64,000 bases of DNA from Aldehydirespirator sp965116665 (GCA_965116665.1 OZ220709.1:1426001-1490000); one strand, 5' to 3'. Counted from the stretch's first letter, positions 25,240 through 34,342 are shown. Made by a program: numbers and translations. Notes: generated from the letters alone by a model not told the origin.

Positions 25240-26388
25240 TTACGGCTGGCATGATTCGCTGAGCGACGCTTGGAACGCTGCCATCCCAGCCGTGTCGGCG
25301 ACGATGAACACCGTTGCTGCGTCTCTCAATGCGTCTTCGGCACGGATGCGCCCGACTGTGACGCCATAGTAAGCCCATTGCTCGGCGGTATTCGCCGATT
25401 CGTGCTCCTTCGCCCACTCGGGAACGTCGTCGCGGATGTTGGGCCGATGCCAGACATAATCCTTGGCTGACTGGATGGCTTCGGCCACTTCCGCAGTGTG
25501 GGCTTCGGGCTGAATCGGCAGGGTCCAGCCCCAAACGGCGGGACGGAAGCGCAGTCGTATCTCCGCAAGCGCGTGCGCCGCGTCCACGAACCGTTGAAGG
25601 GCATCCTCAGCGGCTTGCGGTGACTCGGCCTCTCGTATCGCCGTGATGGAGGTGTCCACCTCCAACAGCAGGTCGCGAATGCCGAATATCACATCGTCAA
25701 TTTCTTGCTTCACCCCCGCCACGGCAGCCAACGCGCCCTCAACAGTCACGATGGGGTCAACGTCCGGGGGGTCGGGGCGGGCCGTGGGTAGCGGTTCATC
25801 GGGCACCGTCAGCTCGCTTAGCTTCACCACGGCCGGGTCGGCGCTGGCACGCCAAGCCTCCGCGGCCCGCTGAACCGCGACGGCCTCTGTGTCATCGGCG
25901 GGAACACGGTCAGGGTCCAGCAGCGCCGCGACCCCTAGGGCCGCGCCCGTCACCGTGGCCGTAGCGTCGGCGTGGGCCGCAGATGCCGCCTCTAGCGCCT
26001 GTTCGGCTTCTGCTCGGTCCAGTTCGTCGGTGGCGCTGTCAACGGCAATCTGTGCTTCTAGGAGCGCCGTCTCAGCGGCATTGAGTTGCGCCAGCGCTTC
26101 GGTGTGTATGTCCCACGAGGCTTGGATGGTCGCGCACCACGAGAACCGCTCACCAAGCCGCACCGCGGCAAGTTCCAGCTCCGGGGCAGCGTCGGCCGGT
26201 TCAGCCGGTTCAGTGCTCTCGGTCGCGGTAGTGCTCGGTTCGTCGCCGTCGCCGGTAGCGACCTCCGACACAGCATCACCTCGGGCATCGTCTTCGGGTT
26301 CGTCGGTGGCGTCATCGCCGCCACCGCAGGCTGCCACCAACAGGGCGACAGCGAGCACCGCAACAAACGTGAATCGGGTCTTGGGCAT
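25240..26388 (-). CDS. Lipoprotein with helical/coiled-coil domain
   Basis: The protein has 382 residues from ATG 26388; a longer frame upstream has no signal peptide. The lipobox LLVAAC places the lipid-attached Cys near residue 20, followed by an acidic Glu/Asp/Thr linker. The region AQLNAAETALLEAQIAVDSA is Ala/Glu-rich and probably coiled-coil. The remainder is helical with Trp-rich patches (RPAVWGWTLPIQ; KDYVWHRPN). The function is unknown. It is convergent with the small membrane-protein gene. Confidence 0.65.
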   Translation of the reverse strand: MPKTRFTFVAVLAVALLVAACGGGDDATDEPEDDARGDAVSEVATGDGDEPSTTATESTEPAEPADAAPELELAAVRLGERFSWCATIQASWDIHTEALAQLNAAETALLEAQIAVDSATDELDRAEAEQALEAASAAHADATATVTGAALGVAALLDPDRVPADDTEAVAVQRAAEAWRASADPAVVKLSELTVPDEPLPTARPDPPDVDPIVTVEGALAAVAGVKQEIDDVIFGIRDLLLEVDTSITAIREAESPQAAEDALQRFVDAAHALAEIRLRFRPAVWGWTLPIQPEAHTAEVAEAIQSAKDYVWHRPNIRDDVPEWAKEHESANTAEQWAYYGVTVGRIRAEDALRDAATVFIVADTAGMAAFQASLSESCQP

Positions 26389-26700
26389 GGTGGCCCCCTT
26401 CGGGCGGTCTGAGCATCGAATTGCCGTCCGACACTGTGCGACCCGGCCCGAAGGAGGCCATGGCGATGCATCAGCCACCTAGATGGCCGGGTCGCTAAAC
26501 AGGGTTTCGGCAAACCCCTATGTCGGACGGCAGGCGAAAGGGTAGCCGCACTCGTCAGGGACGTTCAAAGGCATCATGGGCCGCACCAACAACGGCGCGC
26601 TCAGAACTACCACGCAGCTCTGTTCAAGTTCCCACCCTCGGGCGGCCGGTAGAGGTACTACGTGGTCCGGCTTTCGGGCAACAGACGACGGGGAGGCCCC

Positions 26701-26988
26701 ATGACCGCCGAACAGATGGACGGCATTTTCGCTCTCGGGCTTATCATCGCAGGGGCCGCGATCATTTGGATTTGCAGCTCGGCTGTGGTGAATGTCCACA
26801 GCGCCCTCGGATGGCAGTCGCGGAGACTGTGGTGCATTCCGCTCACCATCGGCTTGATTCTGCTCCCCCCAGTGCTCTTATGCTGGTTGGTCTGCGTCAT
26901 CATTACCCACTACCAGAGAAAGTGGGAGAAACAGAGGCAGCAGAGCGAAAGCGCCCAGCAGCAGCCGACCTCCAACGGCACGGCGTGA
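26701..26988 (+). CDS. Small membrane protein
   Basis: The protein has 95 residues; GGGGAGG lies four bases before the ATG. Two hydrophobic helices (GIFALGLIIAGAAIIWICSS; WCIPLTIGLILLPPVLLCWL) are followed by a basic/Gln-rich cytoplasmic tail (RKWEKQRQQSESAQQQ). No family recognised. Confidence 0.6.
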   Translation: MTAEQMDGIFALGLIIAGAAIIWICSSAVVNVHSALGWQSRRLWCIPLTIGLILLPPVLLCWLVCVIITHYQRKWEKQRQQSESAQQQPTSNGTA

Positions 26989-27065
26989 TGACGAACCTCA
27001 CGGCCTTCAGCGCTACATGACATCTGCTAGGCGTCGGCAGCTATCGCCCGACTCCCATCGTCGGC

Positions 27066-27431
27066 TTATCTGCTAGCTCGCCAGAACCTCAGTTGACTCA
27101 CGCACTCGTCACAGAGCAATCGTCTGTCTTGCATCCTGTGCATCTGCCGCGCGGCGGGGTAGAAGCCTGCTGGCCCGTCCGGGGAGGTGCGGTGACCGTG
27201 GAATACCGTTGGTGGTGCATTGCCGCACCCATCGCACGGGTCGGCTGTCTTCCAGGTGCTAACGGGCTTGTTGCGTGTCAGCCATCTTTGGGTGTGCTGG
27301 ACCAGCCACCGGCCTGCCTGTAGCGCTCGCCTTCCTAGGTGCTTGCTCAGCCACACAAGCCCTATGACCACCAGGCCAGCGATGACCGCTACGAGCACCT
27401 CTGGGCGTTCCACACCATCCAAGAAGTTCAT
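27066..27431 (-). CDS. Membrane-anchored CxxC protein next to the SWQSD effector
   Basis: A 121-residue protein with one N-terminal hydrophobic helix (VLVAVIAGLVVIGLVWLS), a basic segment, then two Cys pairs (DPCDGCGN and LLCDECVS) that could form one zinc site. It starts 11 bases after the stop of the SWQSD-motif gene on the same strand, so the two are likely co-transcribed. Function unknown; a membrane partner of the upstream protein is an inference from position only. Confidence 0.6.
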   Translation of the reverse strand: MNFLDGVERPEVLVAVIAGLVVIGLVWLSKHLGRRALQAGRWLVQHTQRWLTRNKPVSTWKTADPCDGCGNAPPTVFHGHRTSPDGPAGFYPAARQMHRMQDRRLLCDECVSQLRFWRASR

Positions 27432-27442
27432 GGCAGTTCAGT

Positions 27443-28672
27443 TCAGGCATAAGGGTGGCGGTGACGAAAGCCAGCACGAGAATCAAACCCAGCGATGAAG
27501 TCCGGCCGGTCCCAGTCATCACGCATAGACAAAGCTCGCGACAGGGCGCTTGGGTCGGTCAGCGGATCTACAGTGCGGTTTTCATATGGTTCGAGCAGAA
27601 TCTTGACCGCGGCATCTGGTGCTGTCTCACGAGCTAGCAAGGGTTGTACTTGTTCTATGAATCCTGACACCCCCTTGGGAGGTCTGCCCATGGTCCTCTG
27701 GACACGCAACAAAGAACTGTCCTCCCATACATCCAATACGGCTTGCACAAAGAAGTACGAGAGCTGCGATGCCTCAGCAATATCGTTTATCTCCATTCCG
27801 ATTTGGTCTTGCTGAGGCTGGTCGGATATATGCTTGGCGATAGTTGCGTATTGCGCTTGTGTGTTCTCCATGCCTGCACATAGCTCAGCGAGCAGGACGC
27901 CCCGGCCAGCAATTTGGCAAATGCCCAAATCTCTGTAGTTGTATTCCTGGTGGATGAGGCCTCTATATGCTAGTTGTGCTACGGACGCTGCCACATCCTT
28001 GGGTGGAATGTCGCAGCGCGTAGCGAGTGATGTGAGTTCATCTGAGTTGAATCTGTGGTCTAGGTCTCCCTGCTGCTCAGCTTCCTGACTCATGAGCCTC
28101 AAGATGTCTAGGTCGGCATCGCAATCCAACAGCGCTTCCTTCAGATTCCGAATAGCAGCATCCTGTTCATGGCTCTCTAGAGATACGACGATGTGCTCTA
28201 TCCGTGCCAACAGCCTCTCCGAAAGGGCGCTGTGGTCCGGTGTGGGAGTGGCAGCGCAGTCGGTATCAAAGCCGACATGGGCACGTCCTCGGATGTCAAA
28301 GGGCAGACTCTCGTATTGTGGCAAGTGCTGTAGGTTCACTACAGTCACGATTCTGTGTTCCTTGTGCCCCGTGCCGAACGCATACCCGAGTTCTAACATT
28401 ACGTTTGGATTGGGAACGGCCTGCCGTTCTGTGAACGCATCATTGATGGGTGTGATGTCTGCGACGAACACAGCACACGATTGAATCTTCTCCAACAAGA
28501 CGCTGGAGATATCTGGGCATCCGGGGACATCCCGCGTGTCTTCGTCCAAGCGAAGATGGTCTTCGGGCTCTGCCCGTTGATTGAAGTCGGCGATGGCGTC
28601 TTCTAACGCTCTCGTAATGAATGTCCTGACTTCAGGGTAGTCAGACTGCCATGAGAAGAATACTGTGTCCAT
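27443..28672 (-). CDS. SWQSD-motif TIR-like/nucleoside-hydrolase-like protein, putative immune effector
   Basis: A 409-residue protein. The N-terminal domain opens MDTVFFSWQSDYPEVRTFIT and continues with SCAVFVADITPIN and NPNVMLELGYAFG (candidate catalytic Glu94), then LPFDIRGRAHVGFD. This pattern belongs to bacterial TIR-like/2-deoxyribosyltransferase-like Rossmann domains, several of which degrade NAD or nucleotides in phage defence. About residues 190-290 contain a helical, winged-helix-like region. The C-terminal 120 residues are unrecognised. The assignment of an anti-phage role is inference from domain type and neighbourhood. Confidence 0.6.
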   Translation of the reverse strand: MDTVFFSWQSDYPEVRTFITRALEDAIADFNQRAEPEDHLRLDEDTRDVPGCPDISSVLLEKIQSCAVFVADITPINDAFTERQAVPNPNVMLELGYAFGTGHKEHRIVTVVNLQHLPQYESLPFDIRGRAHVGFDTDCAATPTPDHSALSERLLARIEHIVVSLESHEQDAAIRNLKEALLDCDADLDILRLMSQEAEQQGDLDHRFNSDELTSLATRCDIPPKDVAASVAQLAYRGLIHQEYNYRDLGICQIAGRGVLLAELCAGMENTQAQYATIAKHISDQPQQDQIGMEINDIAEASQLSYFFVQAVLDVWEDSSLLRVQRTMGRPPKGVSGFIEQVQPLLARETAPDAAVKILLEPYENRTVDPLTDPSALSRALSMRDDWDRPDFIAGFDSRAGFRHRHPYA

Positions 28673-28788
28673 GAGATAGCACCTAAGGGGTGTGAGGGCA
28701 GCCCCGTTTCAGGCGGTCGAATTCCATGAGTGTAACCCTACAGTGGGGCAGCCACCTGTGTGCCGTCGCCATCCCACCGCAGCGGAAT

Positions 28789-29772
28789 TCACGCTCGCAG
28801 TGCTTCAGCGATGGTGCGTTCCGCGGTGATGACGCTGGTCGCTGCGAGCAGGTCATCCAGGGTGGCTGTTGAGAGCGGCCCGGCTACCGCACGAAGAACG
28901 GGCAGGGGAGTCCCGGCTTCTAGGTGTGCGGTGAGCCATGTGGCCCTGGCGCGCCTAAGCGACAGAGCGGTGTCTCCGACGCTCACGCGGTTGGCTGCTC
29001 GGGCTGCGGCGTTGCGGTCCTGTGACCGGATGAACCGGCGGCATGGCTCGGCCCGTTCCTTGGCGAGCTGAACGGCTCGGCGGGCGGTGTCTGTCCAGCA
29101 CGCCCGGATGGGCACAAGCCGAGCGTCACGGCCTCTCACTTGCACCACCAATCTGCCTTCCCCGATTTCTGCCAGGTCGCCAATCTCCGCGGCGGCTATC
29201 TCCGGGCCGCGCATCCCAGCTCCACATGACGCTGCCGCGACCCACAGAGCGGCAGCCGGGTCGTCTATGCCGGGCAGTCGGGCAGCCGCCATCAGGAGCG
29301 CTTCTTCGGCGGTGCTGTAGGGCGCGCAGGCTGGGGGACGGCCAACCGTGTCCGGTGTCTCAGGCCATCCCATCGGGTTGACGGCACGGCCCACCTGCCG
29401 CAGCACACTACGGGACGCGTTGCGCCATCCTTGGGGCCGGTGCCCGTTGACGGACATGACCCACATCTCCACGTTGCGGTCGTTGACGCTGCGGGCGGTG
29501 AAGGTGCCGAGCGTCTTGTGCGCCCATGCGCTGAACGGGGCTATGGCCCACATCAGCCTCCGCGCCGCCAGCGCCGTTTCGGGTTGCATGGCCGCGGCCA
29601 GGGTCCGTGCCTCGGCCAGCACCGCCGGGGGAGCGTCCCTGACGGAGTGAGGAACCCAGGTGGCGATAACCGACTCTGGTTCAGTACAGGTGGAGGGGAG
29701 GTGGTCTCCGGTTCCGGCGACACGGCCTCCGCTCGGCAAAGTGCAGACTCCTGGCTGGTGCGGGTCGAGCAA
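28789..29772 (-). CDS. Tyrosine-recombinase-like protein, copy B
   Basis: About 327 residues, homologous to copy A: MWAIAPFSAWAHKTLGTFTA, then AASCGAGMRGPEIAAAEIGD (box I Arg) and LRRARATWLTAHLEAGTPLP (box II). Where copy A has SGAALLYL this copy has STATLDDLL, so the putative nucleophilic Tyr is missing. The start is uncertain: the listed codon is TTG, and homology to copy C (CILLDP) extends upstream, where the corresponding codon is TGA. It lies at the right end of module 1, pointing inward. Confidence 0.65.
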   Translation of the reverse strand: MLDPHQPGVCTLPSGGRVAGTGDHLPSTCTEPESVIATWVPHSVRDAPPAVLAEARTLAAAMQPETALAARRLMWAIAPFSAWAHKTLGTFTARSVNDRNVEMWVMSVNGHRPQGWRNASRSVLRQVGRAVNPMGWPETPDTVGRPPACAPYSTAEEALLMAAARLPGIDDPAAALWVAAASCGAGMRGPEIAAAEIGDLAEIGEGRLVVQVRGRDARLVPIRACWTDTARRAVQLAKERAEPCRRFIRSQDRNAAARAANRVSVGDTALSLRRARATWLTAHLEAGTPLPVLRAVAGPLSTATLDDLLAATSVITAERTIAEALRA

Positions 29773-29828
29773 GATACAGGGTCGATGCGGCTCTCGAACG
29801 CCTGGAGACGCTCATAACCCCAGATTTC

Positions 29829-29963
29829 ATTTCGCGCCACTCTGACCAGCGGTTATGGGTGTTTTCCTAGGTTTCTATGAAAACTCGCCCCAAGAGTTAT
29901 GGAAGTCCTCTCGGCGGGTCAGCGGACACCCCTCCTGGGCTGGCACAATGAGAACCCGCTAAC
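29829..29963. repeat. Mobile-module right end, copy 1
   Basis: This 135-bp segment aligns almost without gaps with 58232-58365 (shared CATTTCGCGCCACT, GCGGTTAT, TTCTATGAAA, GAGTTATG, CTCCTG, AGAAC-CGCTAAC) and with 48150-48272. It contains a GGGT-(8 nt)-ACCC stem-loop and ends in the inverted repeat AGAACCCGCTAACC that pairs with 18896-18909. Confidence 0.75.
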
Positions 29964-29970
29964 CTCACAC

Positions 29971-30171
29971 TGAGGTGGTTGAAGGAGTTAGTCGCGCTTG
30001 GGTGATGGAGTTAGCTCCGCAGCGACCGTTTTGGGGTGTTTTGGGGTATTTCGAGTCGTGATTCTTGATTTGTGACGCGCTGGCTCGGCGCGTCGGCGTC
30101 AACCGTCGCGTGTGCGAGGGGTCGACGGGCGCGCCGAAGCTGACGGTCAACCTCGACGGACCGTCAGCTTC
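29971..30171. repeat. Mobile-module left end, copy 2, with strong hairpin
   Basis: It starts TGAGGTGGTTGAAGG seven bases after the previous right end, contains GATGGAGTTAG at 30004-30014 (matched inverted by CTAACTCCATC at 48262-48272) and ends with a perfect 13-bp stem GAAGCTGACGGTC (30136-30148) / GACCGTCAGCTTC (30159-30171) with a 10-base loop. The hairpin sits 3' of the transposase remnant exactly as in copy 1 and probably acts as its terminator. Confidence 0.75.
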
Positions 30172-30182
30172 AATGGCGGTGC

Positions 30183-30623
30183 TCAGGCGGTCAGGGGGGC
30201 GCCCGTGGTGGCAGGTCGTTCTTTGGGCCGGGGTGGGCGGCTGTGTGGTCGCCGTTGGATGTGGTGTCGTCGAAGGCAGGCATTACGCAGAACAGTGACA
30301 GTTCGGCTTCGGGGAAGTGGTCGGCGGGAGGGTCTGCAAGGGGGTCTTCGTCTGCGAACTTGACGTTGCTTACGACCGCGAGGGCGAGGACGGCCATGTT
30401 GTGTGCGGGGACTCCTGGAGCGCGGCACGATTTCTTGCTGACTCCGCCGCTGTCTTTGATGATGCCGTTGGTGTGCTCGATGCGGTTGCGGCCGGCTGCG
30501 TAGAGCTTCTTGTGTGCTCGGGTGCCCCACGGCACGGGCTGCCATTTGTTGAGGTCCTCGACTCGGATGCTGATCGATCCGTCGCAGCACCATTGTTGGT
30601 CGAAGGGTGCGCCGAGTGATAGA
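30183..30623 (-). pseudogene. C-terminal remnant of the module DDE transposase
   Basis: The frame reads APFDQQWCCDGSISIRVEDL, then RNRIEHTNGIIKDSGGVSKK and ALAVVSNVKFADEDPLADPP, clearly homologous to the last 150 residues of the transposase at 19079-20965, including the catalytic-E region. Everything upstream is missing: an IS3 element begins at 30630 and no matching N-terminal sequence resumes on its far side. Confidence 0.85.
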
Positions 30624-30646
30624 CGGCACTTCCCCCCGTTGACCGG

Positions 30647-31552
30647 TCAGGTGGATAACGCGGGGGTGGTTCCCGCGGTGTGACGGTAGTGGGCTTCGTA
30701 TTGGTCGGGTGTGAGGCACCCGAGGCTGGTGTGGCGCCTGGTGGTGTTGTAGCGGACGAGCCATTCGAAGATCGACCGGCGGGCGGTGGCGCGGTCGGGG
30801 TAGCGGCGCCGGTTGACGAGTTCTCGCTTGAGGCTGGAGAAGAACGCCTCGACCACCGCGTTGTCCGCTGATGACCCCACACGGCCGACCGACTGGGCGA
30901 GGCCCCAGCCGGTGATGGTGTGGCGGAGCTTGCCGGCGAGGTACTGGGCGCCGTGGTCTGAGTGGAACACGATGCCTGTGGTGCGGCCTGCGCGTGCGTG
31001 GGCGGCCATGTCGAGGGCGTCTTGGACCAGGCGGGTGTCGATGCGGTCTCCCATGGCGTAGCCCACCAGCCGGCGGCTGCCCACATCGAGCACGACAGCC
31101 AGATACAGCCAGCCCTCGCCGGTGCGGACATAGGTGATGTCTGAGCACCACGCCCGGTCCGGAGCACCGGGCGAGAACTCCCGGCGCAGCAGGTCCGGCA
31201 GCTTCGGCGCGGAGCGCGCCGGGATGGTGGTGCGCTTGGGGCGGCGCGGCCGGATCCCGGCGATGTGGTGGGCTCTCATGAGCCGAGCGACACGCTTGGG
31301 GTTGACCCGGTGGCCCCTCGATCGCAGCTCCGCGGTCACCCGAGGCGACCCATAGGCCCCGCCGGAACCGGCCCAGACCTCACGGATCTCCGCCACCAAC
31401 GCCGCCTCGGCGCGCTCACGGTCCGTTGGCTCAGCTCTACGGGCCGCGCACCAGTCATAGAACGCCTGGCGGCTGACGCGTGCTGCCTCACAGCACAACG
31501 TCGTCGGGAACCCTTCGGCCCTTCGGGCAGCCACCCACCGATAACGGGTCAC
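30647..31552 (-). CDS. IS3-family transposase OrfB
   Basis: A 301-residue integrase-type transposase starting at GTG overlapping the orfA stop (GTGA). It has an HTH_21 region (GGAYGSPRVTAELRSRGHRV) and an rve domain with D (WCSDITYVRTGEGW), D (VFHSDHGAQYLAGKL) and E (ADNAVVEAFFSSLKRELVN). The ending (PDQYEAHY) is typical. It appears intact; a fused OrfAB would need the usual minus-one frameshift in the overlap. Confidence 0.93.
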   Translation of the reverse strand: MTRYRWVAARRAEGFPTTLCCEAARVSRQAFYDWCAARRAEPTDRERAEAALVAEIREVWAGSGGAYGSPRVTAELRSRGHRVNPKRVARLMRAHHIAGIRPRRPKRTTIPARSAPKLPDLLRREFSPGAPDRAWCSDITYVRTGEGWLYLAVVLDVGSRRLVGYAMGDRIDTRLVQDALDMAAHARAGRTTGIVFHSDHGAQYLAGKLRHTITGWGLAQSVGRVGSSADNAVVEAFFSSLKRELVNRRRYPDRATARRSIFEWLVRYNTTRRHTSLGCLTPDQYEAHYRHTAGTTPALST

Positions 31553-31884
31553 TGTCCCGACTCCTTCACCCAAAAGGCCGTCGCTCGTTTGAGCAGATCA
31601 CGCTCCATGCGCAACTGGGCGTTCTCGCGGCGCAACCGCGCCAGCTCGGCCCGCTCGCCGCTGGTGAGCCCCTCGCGCTCACCCCGATCGACCCGCGCCT
31701 GGCGAACCCAGTTGCCCAGACTCGTCGCCCCGATCCCCAAAGCCCGAGCCACCGACGCGATGCTGCGGCCCTCATCGAGCACCAGCGCAACCGCGTCAGC
31801 CTTGAACTCCCTTGGAAACGATCTTCGCGTCCGGCCCGGCGGCAACACCGGCACCGAGACCCGTTCTTCCTGCATCGTTGACAT
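31549..31884 (-). CDS. IS3-family OrfA
   Basis: A 111-residue helix-turn-helix protein: RSFPREFKADAVALVLDEGR, IGATSLGNWVRQARVD (recognition helix), and a leucine-zipper tail (LARLRRENAQLRMERDLLKR) used for multimerisation with OrfAB. It ends in AFWVKESGQ overlapping orfB. Confidence 0.93.
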   Translation of the reverse strand: MSTMQEERVSVPVLPPGRTRRSFPREFKADAVALVLDEGRSIASVARALGIGATSLGNWVRQARVDRGEREGLTSGERAELARLRRENAQLRMERDLLKRATAFWVKESGQ

Positions 31885-31987
31885 GGCTACCTCCTAATCG
31901 AGGTGACCGGTCAACGGGGGGAGGCACCGGGTTCACGCGCAGGCTGCGGTGGGGCCGGCGCGATACCCGGCCAGGTCGACGGGTGCG

Positions 31988-32074
31988 TTACTCGGTGCCG
32001 TGCCGGTCAGTTCCGTTGCGGAGTCTCTCTTGGAGATAACTCATCCACCAGTCAAGTGCCCTGTCAGTCGTCGG
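31988..32074 (-). pseudogene. C-terminal part of a small membrane-protein gene split by IS21
   Basis: Joined across the IS21 element with one TCGG target copy removed, the frame from 34343 continues as KKAEP-TTDRALDWWMSYLQERL, then RNGTDRHGTE and a TAA at 31990-31988. The seamless frame shows the insertion interrupted a gene. Confidence 0.7.
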
Positions 32075-32106
32075 TGACGCCGATCAGCGAAATTCCCCAG
32101 AGTTGA

Positions 32107-32910
32107 TCAGCGGAATTCCCCACCCTGGGGTGGTTGGATTGTAGTTGTGTGTTGACGGTTGCGGGCTTGGTGGGCGCGTAGGCGGTAGCTGTCGCCGGTG
32201 ATGTTGATGACGGCGCAGCGGTGCAGGAGCCGGTCGAGCATGGCGGCGGCGATGGTGGTGTCGCCGAAGATGTCTCCCCAGGCGTTGGCGCCTCGGTTGG
32301 TGGTCAAGATGATGGAGCTCTTGAGGTAGCGCTGGCTGATGACCTGGAACAGGGCGTTGGCGTCTTCTGTGGGCATGGGGAGGTAGCCGAGTTCGTCGAT
32401 GATCAACACGGCGGGCCCGGCGAAGAATCGCATGGTGGTGGCCCAGCGTCCCTCGATGGCGGCTTTGCGGCATCGGGCGGCTAGGTCGGCGGCGGTGGTG
32501 TAGTAGACGCGTAGGCCGGTTTCGACGGCTTCATGTCCCAATGCGACGGCGAGCATGGTCTTGCCCACACCGGGCGGCCCGATGAACAAGATGTTGGTGG
32601 CGTCGGCGGTGTATCTGGTGGTGGCGAGGTCACGAATGAGGGCTGAGTCGATTGAGGGTTGGGCGTCGAAGTCGAAGTCGGTGAGTCTCCAGGGGGCTGG
32701 GAAGTTCGCGAAGCGCATCCGCCCGGCGAGGCGGCGGGCCTCGGTGGCGTCGACCTCGACTGCGAGGAGCTGTTCGAGGAACTCGGTGTGGGTGTGTTTG
32801 TTGCGGGTGGCGGCGTCGAGGGCGGCGGGCAGGGCCTCGGCGGCTGCGGTCAGCTTGAGGTAGGCCAGATGCGATCTCAGCTGCTGGTAGAGGCTGTCTT
32901 TGGGGTTCAC
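32107..32910 (-). CDS. istB: IS21 helper ATPase IstB
   Basis: The protein has 267 residues from GTG 32910 overlapping the end of istA. It carries Walker A (FIGPPGVGKTMLAVALG), Walker B (AVLIIDELGYLP) and the IstB C-terminus (ILTTNRGANAWGDIFGDTTI, then AAMLDRLLHRCAVINITGDS). It provides the AAA+ target-selection ATPase for transposition and is intact, although its partner is not. Confidence 0.93.
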   Translation of the reverse strand: MNPKDSLYQQLRSHLAYLKLTAAAEALPAALDAATRNKHTHTEFLEQLLAVEVDATEARRLAGRMRFANFPAPWRLTDFDFDAQPSIDSALIRDLATTRYTADATNILFIGPPGVGKTMLAVALGHEAVETGLRVYYTTAADLAARCRKAAIEGRWATTMRFFAGPAVLIIDELGYLPMPTEDANALFQVISQRYLKSSIILTTNRGANAWGDIFGDTTIAAAMLDRLLHRCAVINITGDSYRLRAHQARNRQHTTTIQPPQGGEFR

Positions 32911-34204
32911 GAGTCCTCCGGTTGGGTGAGACGCCGGTAGACGTCCAAGTCGATGACAGGATCGGTGCTGATGTGTGGGTGCAGGCGGGCCGCGATGGCT
33001 GTGGCTTGGGGGCTGGGGGGCCGGTTGGCCTTGCGCCGGCAGGGGCCTGCGGTGTCGAAGGCTGCGAGCACCGCGGCCCGCAGGGCCTGGGTGTGCTCGG
33101 CGCAGCGGATGGTGCGGTGCGCTCCCGGTGGCGCCAGGCGGTGTTCGGCGACGGTGCGCCCGCCGGGGGCGTGGATCTCGATGACATCGGTGCCGACTCG
33201 GTGGGTGACCACCACGTTCGCGCCGGCCAGCTCGGGCGGGACCGAGTAGCGGTTGCCCCACAGCGCCACCAGCGCGTTGGCTGCCACGACCCGCTCAAGG
33301 GTGAGCGTCACCGGGAACGCGGCGCCGGGAAGAGCCCCCAGCGGCTCGCCGGCTGCGGCCTCCGCGACGGTGAGGACGTCGCCGCCGACGCGGCGCACTC
33401 GAGCATCCGCGACCTCGGTGCACCAGCGGTCAGCTGAAACCTGGGCTGCCTCGGGTGATGCGACCGCAGCGGTGCGCCACCACGACTGGGTGAGATAGTC
33501 GATGCCCTTCTCGACTGAGCCCTTGCGGCGGGGGCGCCGAGGCGGGCACACATCGACCGCGGCCCCATAGTGCTTGGCCACCGCCGCGAACGACGCCTGA
33601 ACCCGGTCCGTTCCCGGCGCCACCACCGCGGCCATGCGGTCGGTTCTCCAGCGCCGGGCGGTGCCGCCGAGGCGTTCCAGCACCTGGTGGATGCCCGCCA
33701 CCAGATGGGGCTGATCCATCGACTCAGAGAACCAGCACCGCAGCCGCCCCGAGTGCGACAGCACCCCCACCAGAACGAACGCCGCTGTGCCCCACGGGGT
33801 GTCTCGCAGCTCCAGCCAGTCCCACTGGATCTCCTCACCGGGCGGGTGCTCGATGTCTGTGTGAACCCGCCCGGTGTGCACGCCTGACACTCAGGTCGCA
33901 GACCCCCGTGGCGGATCCGGCGCACGAACGTCGGATACGACGCCCGATAGCCCAACCGTTGCGCCTCACCGAAGAGCACCGTGGCCCGCACATGGGGGTC
34001 CTCGACCAGCCGCTGACACACATAGTCCGCCACCGCGTCGAAGGGATCCACCGCACTGTTGCGGCGCACCCCCGCCTCGCGCTCGCCGGCGAGGTGGGCG
34101 CGCACCGTCTTGCGGTCCAAGCCCAAATGCCGGGCGATCGCCGAGATCGACCAACCCTGTGCCCTCAGTGCGTGAAGCTCCACGTCTTCTCCATGTGTGA
34201 TCAT
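32907..34204 (-). pseudogene. istA: IS21 transposase IstA with one-base deletion
   Basis: From ATG 34204 the frame gives MITHGEDVELHALRAQGWS and an HTH (ISAIARHLGLDRKTVRAHLA), then breaks at CTPGG/RVHTDIEH near 33878. The rest continues in the next frame with GEEIQWDWLELRDTPWGTA (first D), WRTDRM (second D) and PRRKGSVEKGIDYLTQSW (E). The related fragment at 63352-63610 has GGGCCGGGTTC where this copy has GGGCGGGTTC, pinpointing a single missing C. Without that base IstA would be full length. Confidence 0.88.
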
Positions 34205-34342
34205 CTGAGCCGGGGCTCCTCTGGTCGCTAACGCTCTGGCGAACGTCCAGCACAGAGGAGCCCCACCCATGTCGGGTGGATGCCCCAGGGTGGGGAATTT
34301 CAGTGATCAGAAGTGGGGAGTTTCAGTGATCGCCGTCATCGG

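Larger units (their letters stand above)
30630..31922 (-). mobile_element. IS3-family insertion sequence with 5-bp target duplication
   Basis: The inverted repeats TCCCCCCGTTGACCGGTCA (from 30631) and TGACCGGTCAACGGGGGGA (to 31922) are perfect. GGCAC flanks both sides (30625-30629 and 31923-31927). It contains orfA and orfB on the minus strand; the orfB stop lies inside the left inverted repeat. Confidence 0.93.
32075..34338 (-). mobile_element. IS21-family element with 4-bp target duplication
   Basis: Ends TGACGCCGATCAGCGAAATT (32075) and, inverted, TGACGGCGATCACTGAAACT (34338), each followed inside by a second GATCA-x-x-GAAATTCCCC repeat, the multiple terminal repeats expected of IS21. TCGG flanks both sides (32071-32074, 34339-34342). 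It contains istB and a frameshifted istA. Confidence 0.92.
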
